A stretch of 64,000 nt of DNA from an uncultured Bacteroidales bacterium (GTDB lineage Bacteria > Bacteroidota > Bacteroidia > Bacteroidales > UBA932). Under the pieces are notes generated by a model. The model was not told where the DNA came from. It saw only the letters and a program-made list of their open reading frames with translations, and searched no databases. Made by a program: the position numbers and the translations under genes. Shown here in pieces: positions 1-8,500 of this stretch (positions within the stretch are counted from its first letter, which is position 1; each line of letters begins with the position of its first letter). The DNA lies in assembly GCA_944326265.1 (NCBI GenBank), contig CALVDE010000019.1:1-64000 (forward strand), given 5' to 3'.

Positions 1-297
1 CCAGCAGGTGGACCCGTAAACTGTTGCTTTTTATCATTACTTTTTCTCTTGTGTCCAACTTTTTTGGTACACCTCACCGCCCCTTAAATATCGGCCAAAA
101 TCTCGCGCCCGATTCACAACTATCACATATTCAACATATTGCATCTACATGGTGCTCTTCTACTTACCGTTCCCACACTCCGGACAGCACTGGCGTCTCC
201 CTATTTTCGCAACTTATAAAGACTTCACCAACCATTTTTGGCAATTATACCGATACGCCATAGCCATGTCAGAGCAACATAACAGACTGATATATAC
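1..297. other. Non-coding left edge, possible IS end plus a repeat
   Basis: I see no convincing gene here. A 79-codon open frame on the plus strand (24-263) has no ribosome site, no recognisable domain and overlaps the repeat copy at 81-168, so I do not call it. Read on the minus strand, positions 72-50 give TGTACCAAAAAAGTTGGACA, which resembles the terminal repeat style of IS3-family elements. If that is right, the body of the element lies to the left of the window. That identification rests on memory of the family and is weak. Confidence 0.4.
81..168 (+). repeat. Degenerate dispersed repeat, copy A
   Basis: This stretch aligns over about 88 bases with 39161-39249, roughly two-thirds identical by eye. 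Shared blocks include AAAATCTC, TCACATATT, ATTGCAT and GGTGCT in the same order and spacing. Both copies lie on the plus strand just beyond the 3' end of a minus-strand tRNA gene. The function is unknown; it may be an old mobile-element remnant or a family of intergenic repeats. Confidence 0.55.
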
Positions 298-324
298 GAA
301 AATAGCCCCACCGAAGCGAGGCTA
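298..324 (-). terminator. Terminator of tRNA-Gly
   Basis: On the minus strand, directly after the tRNA, arms 324-316 and 311-303 form a 9-bp stem with G-T wobbles. It is capped by a TTCG tetraloop (UUCG in RNA) and followed by TTTTC. The position and shape fit a rho-independent terminator for the tRNA transcript. Confidence 0.65.
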
Positions 325-328
325 AATC

Positions 329-404
<76 letters not shown>

Positions 405-414
405 GTTGGGAGTG

Positions 415-445
415 CAAAGGTAGATATTATTTTTTATTTTCCAAA
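415..445 (-). promoter_or_regulatory. Promoter of tRNA-Gly
   Basis: On the minus strand a TTTG -33 box (445-442) and a TACCTTTG -7 box (422-415) are separated by 19 bp. This matches the Bacteroidetes primary sigma consensus TTTG-N19-TAnnTTTG. The tRNA 5' end is 11 bases beyond the -7 box. Confidence 0.75.
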
Positions 446-498
446 TTCCGGACGATGTTTTTTATTATGATTATCCGCAAAGATACCCCCTACAGTCT

Positions 499-677
499 TC
501 ACGTTACTTTTTAGTTGAATTACATACGCCTGAATATAAGCACATTATCTATCAGCCGATATTTTAAGTGGGGCGGATTCCACTTAGAATAAGCCTTTTT
601 GCCGTCACTTAACTTTTTACGCAAAATGCAATGCACGGTCAATCAGTCGGTTGCTGTATAACTAAAAAGCAACGTGA
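499..677. mobile_element. MITE-like element with 18-bp terminal inverted repeats
   Basis: Positions 499-516 and 660-677 are inverted copies of one another with 17 of 18 bases matching (TCACGTTaCTTTTTAGTT against its complement). They enclose 143 bases with no usable open frame. The interior has its own small hairpin with arms TAAGTGG and CCACTTA. No clear target-site duplication is visible in the flanks. This is the size and form of a non-autonomous element, but a large cruciform of other origin is possible. Together with the promoters it fills the gene-free stretch 405-852. Confidence 0.5.
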
Positions 678-795
678 TGATGCCGGGAGAATTGGAGCCG
701 AGGTATGGAACTGAGGTATGAGGCGGAAAGAGGGCCCGTGCCAATCAGGGAGGGGGTATATTTGCGCCCCGGCCGTGCAATTTGCACAAGTTCAA

Positions 796-827
796 TTTGC
801 ATTGCTCTCGGCTTCTGCGTATATTTG
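796..827 (+). promoter_or_regulatory. Promoter of the yraN-manC-arcA-pheS operon
   Basis: A TTTG -33 box (796-799) and a TATATTTG -7 box (820-827) are spaced 20 bp apart. This places the transcript start around 833 and supports the ATG at 853 rather than the longer open frame starting at 718. A second TATATTTGCG lies at 757-766 but lacks an obvious -33 partner. Confidence 0.65.
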
Positions 828-852
828 CGAATTAATGATAAGGGAGGAAGGC

Positions 853-1362
853 ATGAGGCGGAAAAACTGGATGCAGGGACCGCGTCCGATAAATATCGGC
901 GGCACCGGTCGGGAGAGAAGGGAAAGAAAAGGCGGGAAGCCGGAAACGGGGATTCGCCCGGAGCGGGATGCCGGCAGCGGGGCCGGAACCGCTGACTGCC
1001 GGCACATAACCGGACGCAAAGGAGAGGATATCGCGCTGAGGCACCTTCTCTCAGCCGGATTCAGACTGCTCGAGAGGAACTGGCGGTGCTCGCACAAGGA
1101 GATTGACCTGATTATGGAGCATTGTGACGGACTTCATATAATAGAAGTCAAGACCAGGACGGAACCAGCTCCGGTTGAGCCCGAACAGGCTGTGGACCGG
1201 CAGAAGCGCCGCCGTCTGGAGACAGCTGCAGGGTCATATATAAAGATGACGGGCCGGTGTGCCGACGTTCATTTCGATATCGTCTCGGTAGTGCTGGACA
1301 AGGACGGAGGCATCCTGCGCATAAGCTTCATGGAAGATGCTTTCTTTCCTATAAAATACTGA
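853..1362 (+). CDS. yraN: YraN-family (UPF0102) putative endonuclease
   Basis: The C-terminal two-thirds of this 169-residue protein match the UPF0102/YraN family, a compact PD-(D/E)XK-like nuclease fold of unproven cellular role. The core begins at GRKGEDIAL and carries the conserved EIDLI and IIEVKTR segments, in which the Asp and the Glu-x-Lys are the presumed metal-binding triad. The family is usually about 120 residues. The extra basic, Gly/Arg-rich N-terminus of roughly 50 residues is unusual and its real extent is uncertain. I chose ATG 853 because it follows a purine-rich AGGGAGGAAG site and the promoter at 796-827. ATG 835 and 871 are alternatives. It is first in a run of four same-strand genes. 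Confidence 0.8.
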   Translation: MRRKNWMQGPRPINIGGTGRERRERKGGKPETGIRPERDAGSGAGTADCRHITGRKGEDIALRHLLSAGFRLLERNWRCSHKEIDLIMEHCDGLHIIEVKTRTEPAPVEPEQAVDRQKRRRLETAAGSYIKMTGRCADVHFDIVSVVLDKDGGILRISFMEDAFFPIKY

Positions 1363-1399
1363 ATACGACACATAACTAACTATATGAAAGTACACCACA

Positions 1400-2494
1400 A
1401 TGAACAATAATTTCTATTGCGTGATAATGGCCGGCGGTGTCGGAAGCAGATTCTGGCCGGTCAGCAGGAATGCCCGGCCCAAACAGTTTCTGGATATCCT
1501 GGGTATCGGAAAAAGTTTCCTGCAGATGACATACGACAGGTTTGCGAGAATCGTTCCCAGGGAGAACATCCTTGTAGTGACCTCATCCGCATACGTGGAT
1601 ATGGTCCGCGAGCATCTTCCGGACATGCCGGAAAACAACATCCTGGCCGAGCCATACAGACGGAACACTGCTCCATGCATCGCATACGCGGCCAGCCGGA
1701 TAAAGCACCTGAATCCCGACGCCACCATGGTCGTGGCTCCGTCTGACCACTTCATATCCAACGAAGCCCTGTTCATAGACACCATAACATCCGCTCTCAA
1801 CTACGCCTCCGGAAAGGACGAGCTGTTCACCCTGGGCATCGACCCCACCCGTCCCGAGACCGGATACGGATACATCCAGTGCAGCATGAAGGAGTCCAGG
1901 ACTGTTGACGGCAACATCGCCTACAAGGTAAAGACCTTCACCGAGAAACCCAACAAGGACCTGGCCCAGGTATTCGTCGAGAGCGGCGAATTCCTTTGGA
2001 ACTCCGGCATATTCGTATGGAATGCGGCCACCATCTGCCGGGCCCTCGAAAGATGGCTGCCCGAGATCTACTACCTCTTCAAGGACGGTGACAAATACTA
2101 CGGCACACCGCAGGAACAGGACTTCATAACCAGAATATACGAGGACTGCCCTGCCATTTCCATAGACTACGGAGTAATGGAGAAGACCAGCAGGGCCTGG
2201 GTATTCCAGGCTTCGTTCGGATGGTCCGATCTCGGCACATGGGAATCGCTGTTCCTGCATGCCGACAAGGACGGTAACGACAACCTTGTCAAATGCGCGG
2301 ACAGCATGATTGACTCCACTACCGGAAGCGTAATCGTCTCGCACGAGAAAGACAAGCTGGTAGTGGTCAAAGGCATAAGCAATTATCTTATCGTCAATAC
2401 TGACGACGTGCTCATGATATGTCCCAGGGACGATGCCAAGTTCAAGGAGGTAATCGCTGACCTGGCCGTAAATGAAAAATCCAAATACATGTAA
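1400..2494 (+). CDS. manC: Mannose-1-phosphate guanylyltransferase
   Basis: This cytosolic enzyme makes GDP-mannose from mannose-1-phosphate and GTP, the donor for mannosyl and, after conversion, fucosyl residues in surface glycans. The N-terminus has the nucleotidyltransferase signature MAGGVGSRFWPVSR followed by RPKQFL. Further on are VVAPSDHF and the sugar-phosphate site motif FTEKP. At 364 residues it is the short form, lacking the C-terminal phosphomannose isomerase domain of bifunctional ManC/AlgA. It starts 37 bases after yraN and ends 17 bases before the arginine deiminase gene, which suggests co-transcription. Confidence 0.9.
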   Translation: MNNNFYCVIMAGGVGSRFWPVSRNARPKQFLDILGIGKSFLQMTYDRFARIVPRENILVVTSSAYVDMVREHLPDMPENNILAEPYRRNTAPCIAYAASRIKHLNPDATMVVAPSDHFISNEALFIDTITSALNYASGKDELFTLGIDPTRPETGYGYIQCSMKESRTVDGNIAYKVKTFTEKPNKDLAQVFVESGEFLWNSGIFVWNAATICRALERWLPEIYYLFKDGDKYYGTPQEQDFITRIYEDCPAISIDYGVMEKTSRAWVFQASFGWSDLGTWESLFLHADKDGNDNLVKCADSMIDSTTGSVIVSHEKDKLVVVKGISNYLIVNTDDVLMICPRDDAKFKEVIADLAVNEKSKYM

Positions 2495-2511
2495 ACCAAT
2501 CGAAAAGCAAT

Positions 2512-3789
2512 ATGACAGACAAAAAACCATTGAAAATAGACATTCAGTCCGAGATCGGTGAGCTCGAGGCTGTATTGCTTCACACACCCGGAGCCGAGGT
2601 TGAGAACATGACTCCCAAAATGGCTCAGAGAGCCCTCTACAGCGACATTCTCAATCTGTCGATTGCACAGGAAGAATATGCACAGCTCAGCGGGGTACTT
2701 TCCAGACTGGCGAAAGTGTACACTGTAAGCAGCCTGCTTGAGAAAGTTCTCGACAATGAGGCCGAAAGGCAGGCACTGATCGGAAAAATCTGCGTCATGG
2801 AGCAGGTGACCGACTATTTCGACATGCTCATGGAGATGTCTTCGTCCAGACTGGCGAAAGTCCTGATCGAGGGCCTTCCTGCAAAGATCAACACCCTCAC
2901 CTCGTTCCTCAACGAGGATTACTACGCACTGTTCCCCCTGTATAACTTCTACTTCACAAGGGACTCTTCCGTGACAATCGGAAACAACGCCCTGATATGC
3001 AAGATGGCCAATAAGGTCAGAGCCAGGGAGTCCCTGATCATGGAGTCCATCTACAGGGGAAGCGGAGAATTCCAGTGCGGCATCATCAATTCCTACGACT
3101 GCCAGCCCGGCAACTCCAGCCTGTTCATGGAAGGCGGTGACATTCTCATCGCCAGGGACGACATCCTTCTCATCGGCAACGGAATGCGCACAAGCACCCA
3201 GGGCATCGACATGCTGGCTTCCAGACTCGGAGCCATCGCCCCCGAAGGACGCCGCCACATCATCGTACAGCAGCTGCCCCACTCTCCCGAGTCATTCATC
3301 CACCTGGACATGGTGTTCACACTTCTGGACAGGGACAAGTGCATGGTGTTCGAGCCCCTTATCCTCGGCGACAACCAGTATCAGACAGTACACATCACCA
3401 TGGAGAACGGCAAAGTCGTGAAGATCAACAGCGTATCCAACATACTTTCCGTACTGCGCAGGCTGGGCATGGACCTTGAGCCGATTATCTGCGGAGGCGA
3501 GGCCGATGAATGGGACCAGGAGAGAGAACAGTGGCACAGCGGAGCCAACTTCTTCGCATTCGCCCCCGGCAAGGTCATTTCCTACGCAAGGAACACACAT
3601 ACTCTCAACGAGCTTTCCAAGCACGGCTTCGAGATTATTCCGGCCTGGGACTTCATCGAGGGCAGGGCATCCGTCGAAGGCGACAAGCGCTGCGTCATCA
3701 CCATCGAGGGCTCGGAGCTGCCGCGTGGAGGCGGCGGAGCACGCTGCATGACCATGCCGCTGGCCCGCAAAGCCGTAAAATGGGACTAG
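2512..3789 (+). CDS. arcA: Arginine deiminase
   Basis: This enzyme hydrolyses L-arginine to citrulline and ammonia. The 425-residue protein has the guanidine-modifying fold landmarks in order. These are LLHTPGAE near the N-terminus, FTRDSS around residue 147, MEGGD with its catalytic/binding acids near 205, and HLDMVF with the catalytic His near 264. The C-terminal nucleophile motif is RGGGGARCMTMPL. Length fits arginine deiminases, which are longer than agmatine or dimethylarginine hydrolases. No arcB, arcC or antiporter gene is adjacent; instead it sits between manC and pheS with 17- and 19-base gaps. ctlX, rocD and pruA elsewhere in the window could take citrulline on to glutamate. Confidence 0.9.
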   Translation: MTDKKPLKIDIQSEIGELEAVLLHTPGAEVENMTPKMAQRALYSDILNLSIAQEEYAQLSGVLSRLAKVYTVSSLLEKVLDNEAERQALIGKICVMEQVTDYFDMLMEMSSSRLAKVLIEGLPAKINTLTSFLNEDYYALFPLYNFYFTRDSSVTIGNNALICKMANKVRARESLIMESIYRGSGEFQCGIINSYDCQPGNSSLFMEGGDILIARDDILLIGNGMRTSTQGIDMLASRLGAIAPEGRRHIIVQQLPHSPESFIHLDMVFTLLDRDKCMVFEPLILGDNQYQTVHITMENGKVVKINSVSNILSVLRRLGMDLEPIICGGEADEWDQEREQWHSGANFFAFAPGKVISYARNTHTLNELSKHGFEIIPAWDFIEGRASVEGDKRCVITIEGSELPRGGGGARCMTMPLARKAVKWD

Positions 3790-3808
3790 AACCAATCATT
3801 CATACGAT

Positions 3809-4837
3809 ATGATAAACGAGAAAATAGAAACCCTTCTAAACGAGATAAGGAACGCGAAGGCCGGTAACGAGAAAGAGGTGGAGGAGCTCAGAGTGCGTCT
3901 TCTTGGCAAAAAAGGCGAGATTACCGGACTCTTCGACGAGTTCAGGAATGTCTCGGCAGAGCACAAAAGGGAATTCGGCCAGAAGCTGAACAGCCTCAAG
4001 AACATGGCTGCGGCCAAGATCGAAGAACTGCGCGGCAGGGTCGCGGAGACATCCGACAGGAAAGACAGCAGCTCCGACCTTACTATGCCGGGAGACCATT
4101 TTGAACTGGGAACCAGACATCCGATATCCATCACCCGCGAGGAGATCATCTCCATCTTCCGCAAGCAGGGATATGCTCTGGCGGAAGGTCCCGAGATCGA
4201 GGACGACCACCACGTATTCGAGGCGCTCAACTTTCCTCCGGACCATCCGGCCAGGGACATGCAGGACACATTCTTCATTTCCTCAGGAGTCAATCCCATC
4301 CTGCTCCGCACCCACACCAGTTCCGTACAGGTGAGGACCATGGAGACCCGCAAGCCACCTATCCGCGTAATATGCCCCGGCAGGGTGTTCCGCAACGAAG
4401 CCATCTCCGCCCGCGCCCACTGCATCTTCCATCAGGTGGAAGGTCTGTATGTGGACAGAAACGTATCATTCGCAGACCTCAAGCAGACGATCCTGATCTT
4501 CGTGCGCGAGATGTTCGGTCCGGATACCAAGATCCGTATGCGTCCCTCCTACTTCCCCTTCACGGAGCCCAGCACCGAGGTGGACATCAGCTGCAATATC
4601 TGCGGCGGCAAGGGCTGCAACATCTGCAAGGGCACCGGCTGGCTGGAGATAATGGGTGCCGGCATGGTGGATCCCAACGTTCTGGAAGCCTGCGGAATCG
4701 ATTCAAAAGAATACACCGGATTCGCTTTCGGCATGGGCATAGAGCGCATAGCCATGCTCAAATGGCAGGTCAAGGATCTGCGCCTGTACTTCGAGAACGA
4801 TGTCCGGTTCCTGAGAGAATTCGAGACATCCATCTGA
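3809..4837 (+). CDS. pheS: Phenylalanyl-tRNA synthetase alpha subunit
   Basis: This is the catalytic subunit of the heterotetrameric class II synthetase that charges tRNA-Phe. The 342-residue protein has an N-terminal coiled coil (residues 1-90) and the motif 2 region with GRVFRNEAISARAH. It also has the CNICGGKGCNICKGTGW insert found in many bacterial PheS, and motif 3 FGMGIERIAML. pheT is not in the window, so the two subunits are unlinked here, as in many Bacteroidetes. It is last in the yraN-manC-arcA-pheS run and is followed by a strong terminator. Confidence 0.95.
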   Translation: MINEKIETLLNEIRNAKAGNEKEVEELRVRLLGKKGEITGLFDEFRNVSAEHKREFGQKLNSLKNMAAAKIEELRGRVAETSDRKDSSSDLTMPGDHFELGTRHPISITREEIISIFRKQGYALAEGPEIEDDHHVFEALNFPPDHPARDMQDTFFISSGVNPILLRTHTSSVQVRTMETRKPPIRVICPGRVFRNEAISARAHCIFHQVEGLYVDRNVSFADLKQTILIFVREMFGPDTKIRMRPSYFPFTEPSTEVDISCNICGGKGCNICKGTGWLEIMGAGMVDPNVLEACGIDSKEYTGFAFGMGIERIAMLKWQVKDLRLYFENDVRFLREFETSI

Positions 4838-4877
4838 CACTGGCACCAGCCGGCGAAGCGGACGAACGCGCAATTAG

Positions 4878-4914
4878 AAAAAACCTCGGAAGCCATTGAC
4901 TTCCGAGGTTTTTT
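4878..4914. terminator. Bidirectional terminator between pheS and the TonB receptor
   Basis: A perfect 15-bp inverted repeat (4878-4892 and 4900-4914) has a 7-base loop, a core of CCTCGGAAG, an A-run on the left and a T-run on the right. It can therefore terminate both pheS (plus) and the receptor gene (minus), whose stop is 23 bases away. Confidence 0.9.
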
Positions 4915-4936
4915 ATATCACAGACATTATGCTCTG

Positions 4937-7900
4937 CTACTGGAAGATCCAGCGGAAACTCAGCTGCATCATCCACGTGGACGAGAGACTTGTCGCAGGA
5001 GAGAACTCACTGGTCAGACGCTCGCGTCCGTTGGTCATGAAGTTGTAGACAGGCTTGGGACTCTGTCCTACGCTGCCGGGCACATAACCGTTCTCGGCTA
5101 TCCTCAGGATCTGCGAGTTGTTGATCGACCAGAAATGTCCCCAGTTCTGGTTGAGCAGATTGCCGATATTCTCGATATCCAGACCTATCTGCAGAGTATG
5201 ACGCTGTCCGTTCTTCTGATGGATATAGAAATTCTGGAATATACGCACGTCGAACTGGTGTGTCCAGGGTGCCACAAGACCGTTACGCTCGGCATACTGG
5301 CCCTTGCGCTTGCTCAGGTACTTGCTGCTGTTGATATAGTTCCAGAAGTCCTCGGCCTGCTGGTCAGCAGTGTAGACGATGTCAGTACCGTCGATGGTAT
5401 AGTCAGCGAACTGAAGCTCATCCTTGCTTGCGGGCACGTAGATAAGGTTGTTGGCTCCGCCGTCGCCCACAATGTTGTCAGTATAGGTGTAGGAGTATCT
5501 TCCACGGGGACCTCCCTCATAGAAGATGCTGATACCGGTAGCATAGTTCCTGGCATACTCGGCTGTATAGCTCAGGGAGGCGATCAGACGGTGAGGCATC
5601 ACGTATCCGGCATAACCGAGCTCCACCATATTCTGACCGTTGACAGTAGCGGCATTCTGCCATGCGGAGTACACCTGGTCTCCCCAGCCGTCACCGTAGC
5701 TGAGCGCGTTGCTGTATGTATAGGCGATCATTCCGTCGAAACCGTAGAAGTTGCGTTTCTCAGCCTTGGCTGTCACCGAGTAGTAGTGGCCGCCCTTCTT
5801 GGAATTGTTCAGCAGATACACCTCCTCGAGGTTGGGGTTATAGTAGTTGCCCCACACATACCTGTTGTCGGCGAAATCATTGATGTTGGAATACTCGGGA
5901 TCCTTCAGACCGACATTGGTGATGGTCACCGGATTGATATCGTAGTTGTACACACCCTCCACGGAGAGAAGCACGTCACCGGGAAGGATATAGTCCAATG
6001 CAAGTGAGGATTTCCATGTCTGAGGCATCTTGAGGTCCGGAGCCATCAGCGAGATGCTGGAGATGGAGGCGGCGCCGGGTGTAACGCCGTCAGGATATAT
6101 GTCGTTGAGCTGGTCCACTCTGTCGACAAGGAAAGGAGGCACATAACCTTTTCCCTGCACTCCGTTGTAGGTGGCCTGGATCACTCCTGCATCACCGGCC
6201 TGTGCCACTATCCACACGAAAGGCAGACGGCCTGTGAAGAAACCGGAACCTCCTCTGAGCACCAGGCTGCGGTCACCGAGTATATCCCAGTTGAAACCGA
6301 TACGGGGTGAGAACATCACCGTGGTGGAAGGAAGCTGGAGCGTGCTGTACTTTCCTCCGTTGCCCTTATAGTCGGCGAATGTGGAGGAGGACACCTGAGG
6401 ATTCTCCATGATGCCAAGGTCAGGATAGATAGGGAGCTCGATACGCAGACCGTAGGAGAGTTTGAAACGCTCGAAGGACATCTCGTTCTGGAGATAGAGC
6501 GACACCTGATGGAAATCGAACTGAGGGAATGCCTGGGACCAGTCCTTGTTGAAAGAATGGGTTATGGCATACTGGTAAGGGTTGTCAAAGAGGGTATTGC
6601 CGTTAATGGCGGCCATCAGGTCATCCTCAGTGTCGAACATGAAGGTATAGTATCCGGCTCCGAATCTCTGGAAACCGTTCTTGGTCCTGTTCCACTCGTA
6701 CTGGACACCGGCTGTCAGCTGGTTGATGCCGAGAGAAGCCGAAACTTCGTCGGTCACTGTCACCGTACTTACATCCCTGAGGTTGCCCAGCGAGAAAAGC
6801 TCGGTACCGAACGACGTGTAGATGTTGTCTCCGACCACGATGTCTACGAAGGGGAACATGCCGCCCTCAGTGCTGCGGGGCTCGTACTGATGGGAATATG
6901 TAGCACGCAGCACGTTGTTGACTTTTCCGTCAAGGAAGCGGGAGTTGAGCTCGGCCGCCACCGACGAATAGTTGTTCTCCTGATAGTAACGCGCGTTCTG
7001 GAAATAGATGGCATACATGGACTGCCTGTTCTGGTCGGTGAAATTCCTGTCGCCCAGACCGCTGGTGGATGTCGAAGGAGGATTGGGATACTTCGACCTG
7101 GTCATGCTGTAACGGACGTTCAGCTTATGGTTGTTATTGATGTTCCAGTCAATACGCGCAAGGAACTTGTACGCGGGGCTGATAGATGAATAACCCTGAT
7201 ATGCTCCCGGATCGTAACCCCACTGGTTGATCAGATAGCTGGAAAGAGCGTTCATAACCGACTCCGAGGGCCTGGCGACGTTGCTTCCGCTGGCCGATGT
7301 GAACGGGTTGTCCGGAGTGGAGGCAATTCTGGAAGGACCGGGCTCCACATCCCTCTCCATCTCGAAGTTGAGGAAGAAGAAGAGCTTGTCCTTGATGATG
7401 GGACCGCCGACGCGCGCTCCGACGAGGAGGTGCTGTTCGGGATTGACGGTCAGAGTAGTGCCCTCCACCTTGTTGCCTCTGAACTTCTCATTATAGAAAT
7501 AGGAGTAGGCGGAAGCCTCGAACTGGTTGTGTCCCGAACGGGTCACCGCATTCATGGCCGCGCCTATGAAACCGCTCTGACGCACGTCATACGGAGTGAC
7601 ATTGACGGAGATCTGCTCTATCGCATCCATTGATATGGGCGAGCCTCCCGCCGGCATGGTTCCTCCGATACCGAATGCATTGTTGGCTGCGGCACCGTCG
7701 ATGGTAAAGTTGTTCTGACGGTAGGTACCGCCTCCGATCTGAGGACCGTTTCCGCTGTCGAATGACTGAGGAGTAAGCTTGATTATGTCCTGCACATCCC
7801 TGCTGATGATCGGGACATTGTTGATGGCCCTGAGGTCCATGGATGTCACGGCTCCGGATCTGTCGGAACGCATGTTGGATGTCATGCTCTCGGCTACGAC

Positions 7901-8263
7901 AACCACCTCTTCGAGGTCCATTGTCTCTTCCTGCAGTGTCGCGTCCACCACAAAGTTGTCCGCAAGCGCCACATTGATACCGGTCACCTCGGTGACACTG
8001 AATCCGAGCATCTCGACCTTCACTGTGTAAGGTCCTCCGGGAAGAATGTTGAGGATACGGTAATTACCTTTTGAATCGGAGATGGTCCAGTACTGCGTTC
8101 CGGAAGGAACATGAACTGCAATGACAGTAGCACCGGCGACATCGACTCCGCCCTCGTCAGTAATCTTACCGCTGATAGATGACGTTGTGACCTGCGCAAA
8201 TGCGGTTACAGCCGCAAACAGACTCACTAAAGTCAAGGCAATCTTTCTGATTGATCTTTTCAT
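4937..8263 (-). CDS. TonB-dependent receptor with carboxypeptidase-regulatory-like domain (Oar-like)
   Basis: This is an outer-membrane, TonB-energised gated channel for uptake of large ligands; the ligand is not predictable. The 1108-residue protein starts with a Sec signal ending near AFAQ (residue 24). Next come a CarboxypepD_reg-like domain (about 28-115, with GKITDEGG and GNYRI), then a plug domain (about 120-240, with TIDGAAANN) and a long beta-barrel ending in aromatic FRWIFQ. It resembles the OmpA-related/Oar group rather than SusC: no SusD partner lies next to it, and the plug is the long Gly/Asn-rich type. It is a single-gene unit between two terminators or promoter regions. Some Oar-type proteins act in adhesion or protease transport, so the role stays open. 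Confidence 0.88.
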   Translation of the reverse strand: MKRSIRKIALTLVSLFAAVTAFAQVTTSSISGKITDEGGVDVAGATVIAVHVPSGTQYWTISDSKGNYRILNILPGGPYTVKVEMLGFSVTEVTGINVALADNFVVDATLQEETMDLEEVVVVAESMTSNMRSDRSGAVTSMDLRAINNVPIISRDVQDIIKLTPQSFDSGNGPQIGGGTYRQNNFTIDGAAANNAFGIGGTMPAGGSPISMDAIEQISVNVTPYDVRQSGFIGAAMNAVTRSGHNQFEASAYSYFYNEKFRGNKVEGTTLTVNPEQHLLVGARVGGPIIKDKLFFFLNFEMERDVEPGPSRIASTPDNPFTSASGSNVARPSESVMNALSSYLINQWGYDPGAYQGYSSISPAYKFLARIDWNINNNHKLNVRYSMTRSKYPNPPSTSTSGLGDRNFTDQNRQSMYAIYFQNARYYQENNYSSVAAELNSRFLDGKVNNVLRATYSHQYEPRSTEGGMFPFVDIVVGDNIYTSFGTELFSLGNLRDVSTVTVTDEVSASLGINQLTAGVQYEWNRTKNGFQRFGAGYYTFMFDTEDDLMAAINGNTLFDNPYQYAITHSFNKDWSQAFPQFDFHQVSLYLQNEMSFERFKLSYGLRIELPIYPDLGIMENPQVSSSTFADYKGNGGKYSTLQLPSTTVMFSPRIGFNWDILGDRSLVLRGGSGFFTGRLPFVWIVAQAGDAGVIQATYNGVQGKGYVPPFLVDRVDQLNDIYPDGVTPGAASISSISLMAPDLKMPQTWKSSLALDYILPGDVLLSVEGVYNYDINPVTITNVGLKDPEYSNINDFADNRYVWGNYYNPNLEEVYLLNNSKKGGHYYSVTAKAEKRNFYGFDGMIAYTYSNALSYGDGWGDQVYSAWQNAATVNGQNMVELGYAGYVMPHRLIASLSYTAEYARNYATGISIFYEGGPRGRYSYTYTDNIVGDGGANNLIYVPASKDELQFADYTIDGTDIVYTADQQAEDFWNYINSSKYLSKRKGQYAERNGLVAPWTHQFDVRIFQNFYIHQKNGQRHTLQIGLDIENIGNLLNQNWGHFWSINNSQILRIAENGYVPGSVGQSPKPVYNFMTNGRERLTSEFSPATSLSSTWMMQLSFRWIFQ

Positions 8264-8320
8264 TGGTGTAGAGTGTGTGTGTGATTAATTGTATTTTCAT
8301 CGCAAAAAAATTTAAAAAAA

Positions 8321-8352
8321 TTTGCATATCCAAATTTTTGTTATGACATTTG
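8321..8352 (+). promoter_or_regulatory. Candidate promoter of metK
   Basis: A TTTG -33 box (8321-8324) lies 20 bp before GACATTTG (8345-8352), which matches TAnnTTTG except at the first base. The expected start is near 8358, giving a leader of about 165 bases before metK. Confidence 0.45.
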
Positions 8353-8356
8353 CGTG

Positions 8357-8500
8357 ACATTTCCGGAAGGGAATGTTCCGACAACAGATTGTGGACAGAT
8401 TTGACTGCTTGCAACCACACTAAAAAATGCTAAAATGAATCTTTCATACAGTTAGTGTTTTGTCAAATCTCTCCGAAATCTGTTCGGAAGAGATTTTTTT
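8357..8500 (+). promoter_or_regulatory. Structured, attenuator-like leader of metK
   Basis: The leader can form several helices. An 8-bp hairpin (8357-8364/8369-8376) has a GGAA tetraloop. A 9-bp long-range helix pairs 8397-8405 with 8462-8470. A 7-bp helix (8417-8423/8452-8458) lies within it, with a small hairpin (8435-8439/8443-8447) inside that. A terminator hairpin (8465-8477/8483-8496) is followed by seven Ts. The long-range helix and the terminator share 8465-8470, so they are mutually exclusive. No plus-strand gene lies upstream for that terminator to serve. This is the architecture of an attenuator or riboswitch, but no known class was recognised. Confidence 0.5.
8465..8500 (+). terminator. 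Intrinsic terminator hairpin just upstream of metK
   Basis: Arms AAATCTCTCCGAA and TTCGGaAGAGATTT form a 13-bp stem with one bulged A and a 5-base loop, followed by T7. It ends 23 bases before the metK start codon. Its T-run is on the plus strand only, so it acts on transcripts heading into metK. Confidence 0.75.

Noticed and set aside
24..263. Open frame of 79 codons at the left edge
   Set aside because: It has no recognisable domain or ribosome site and runs through a non-coding repeat that has a counterpart elsewhere.
8357..8500. Known SAM riboswitch class upstream of metK
   Set aside because: I could not match the helices or any conserved core to a known SAM class, so I report only a leader with exclusive folds.
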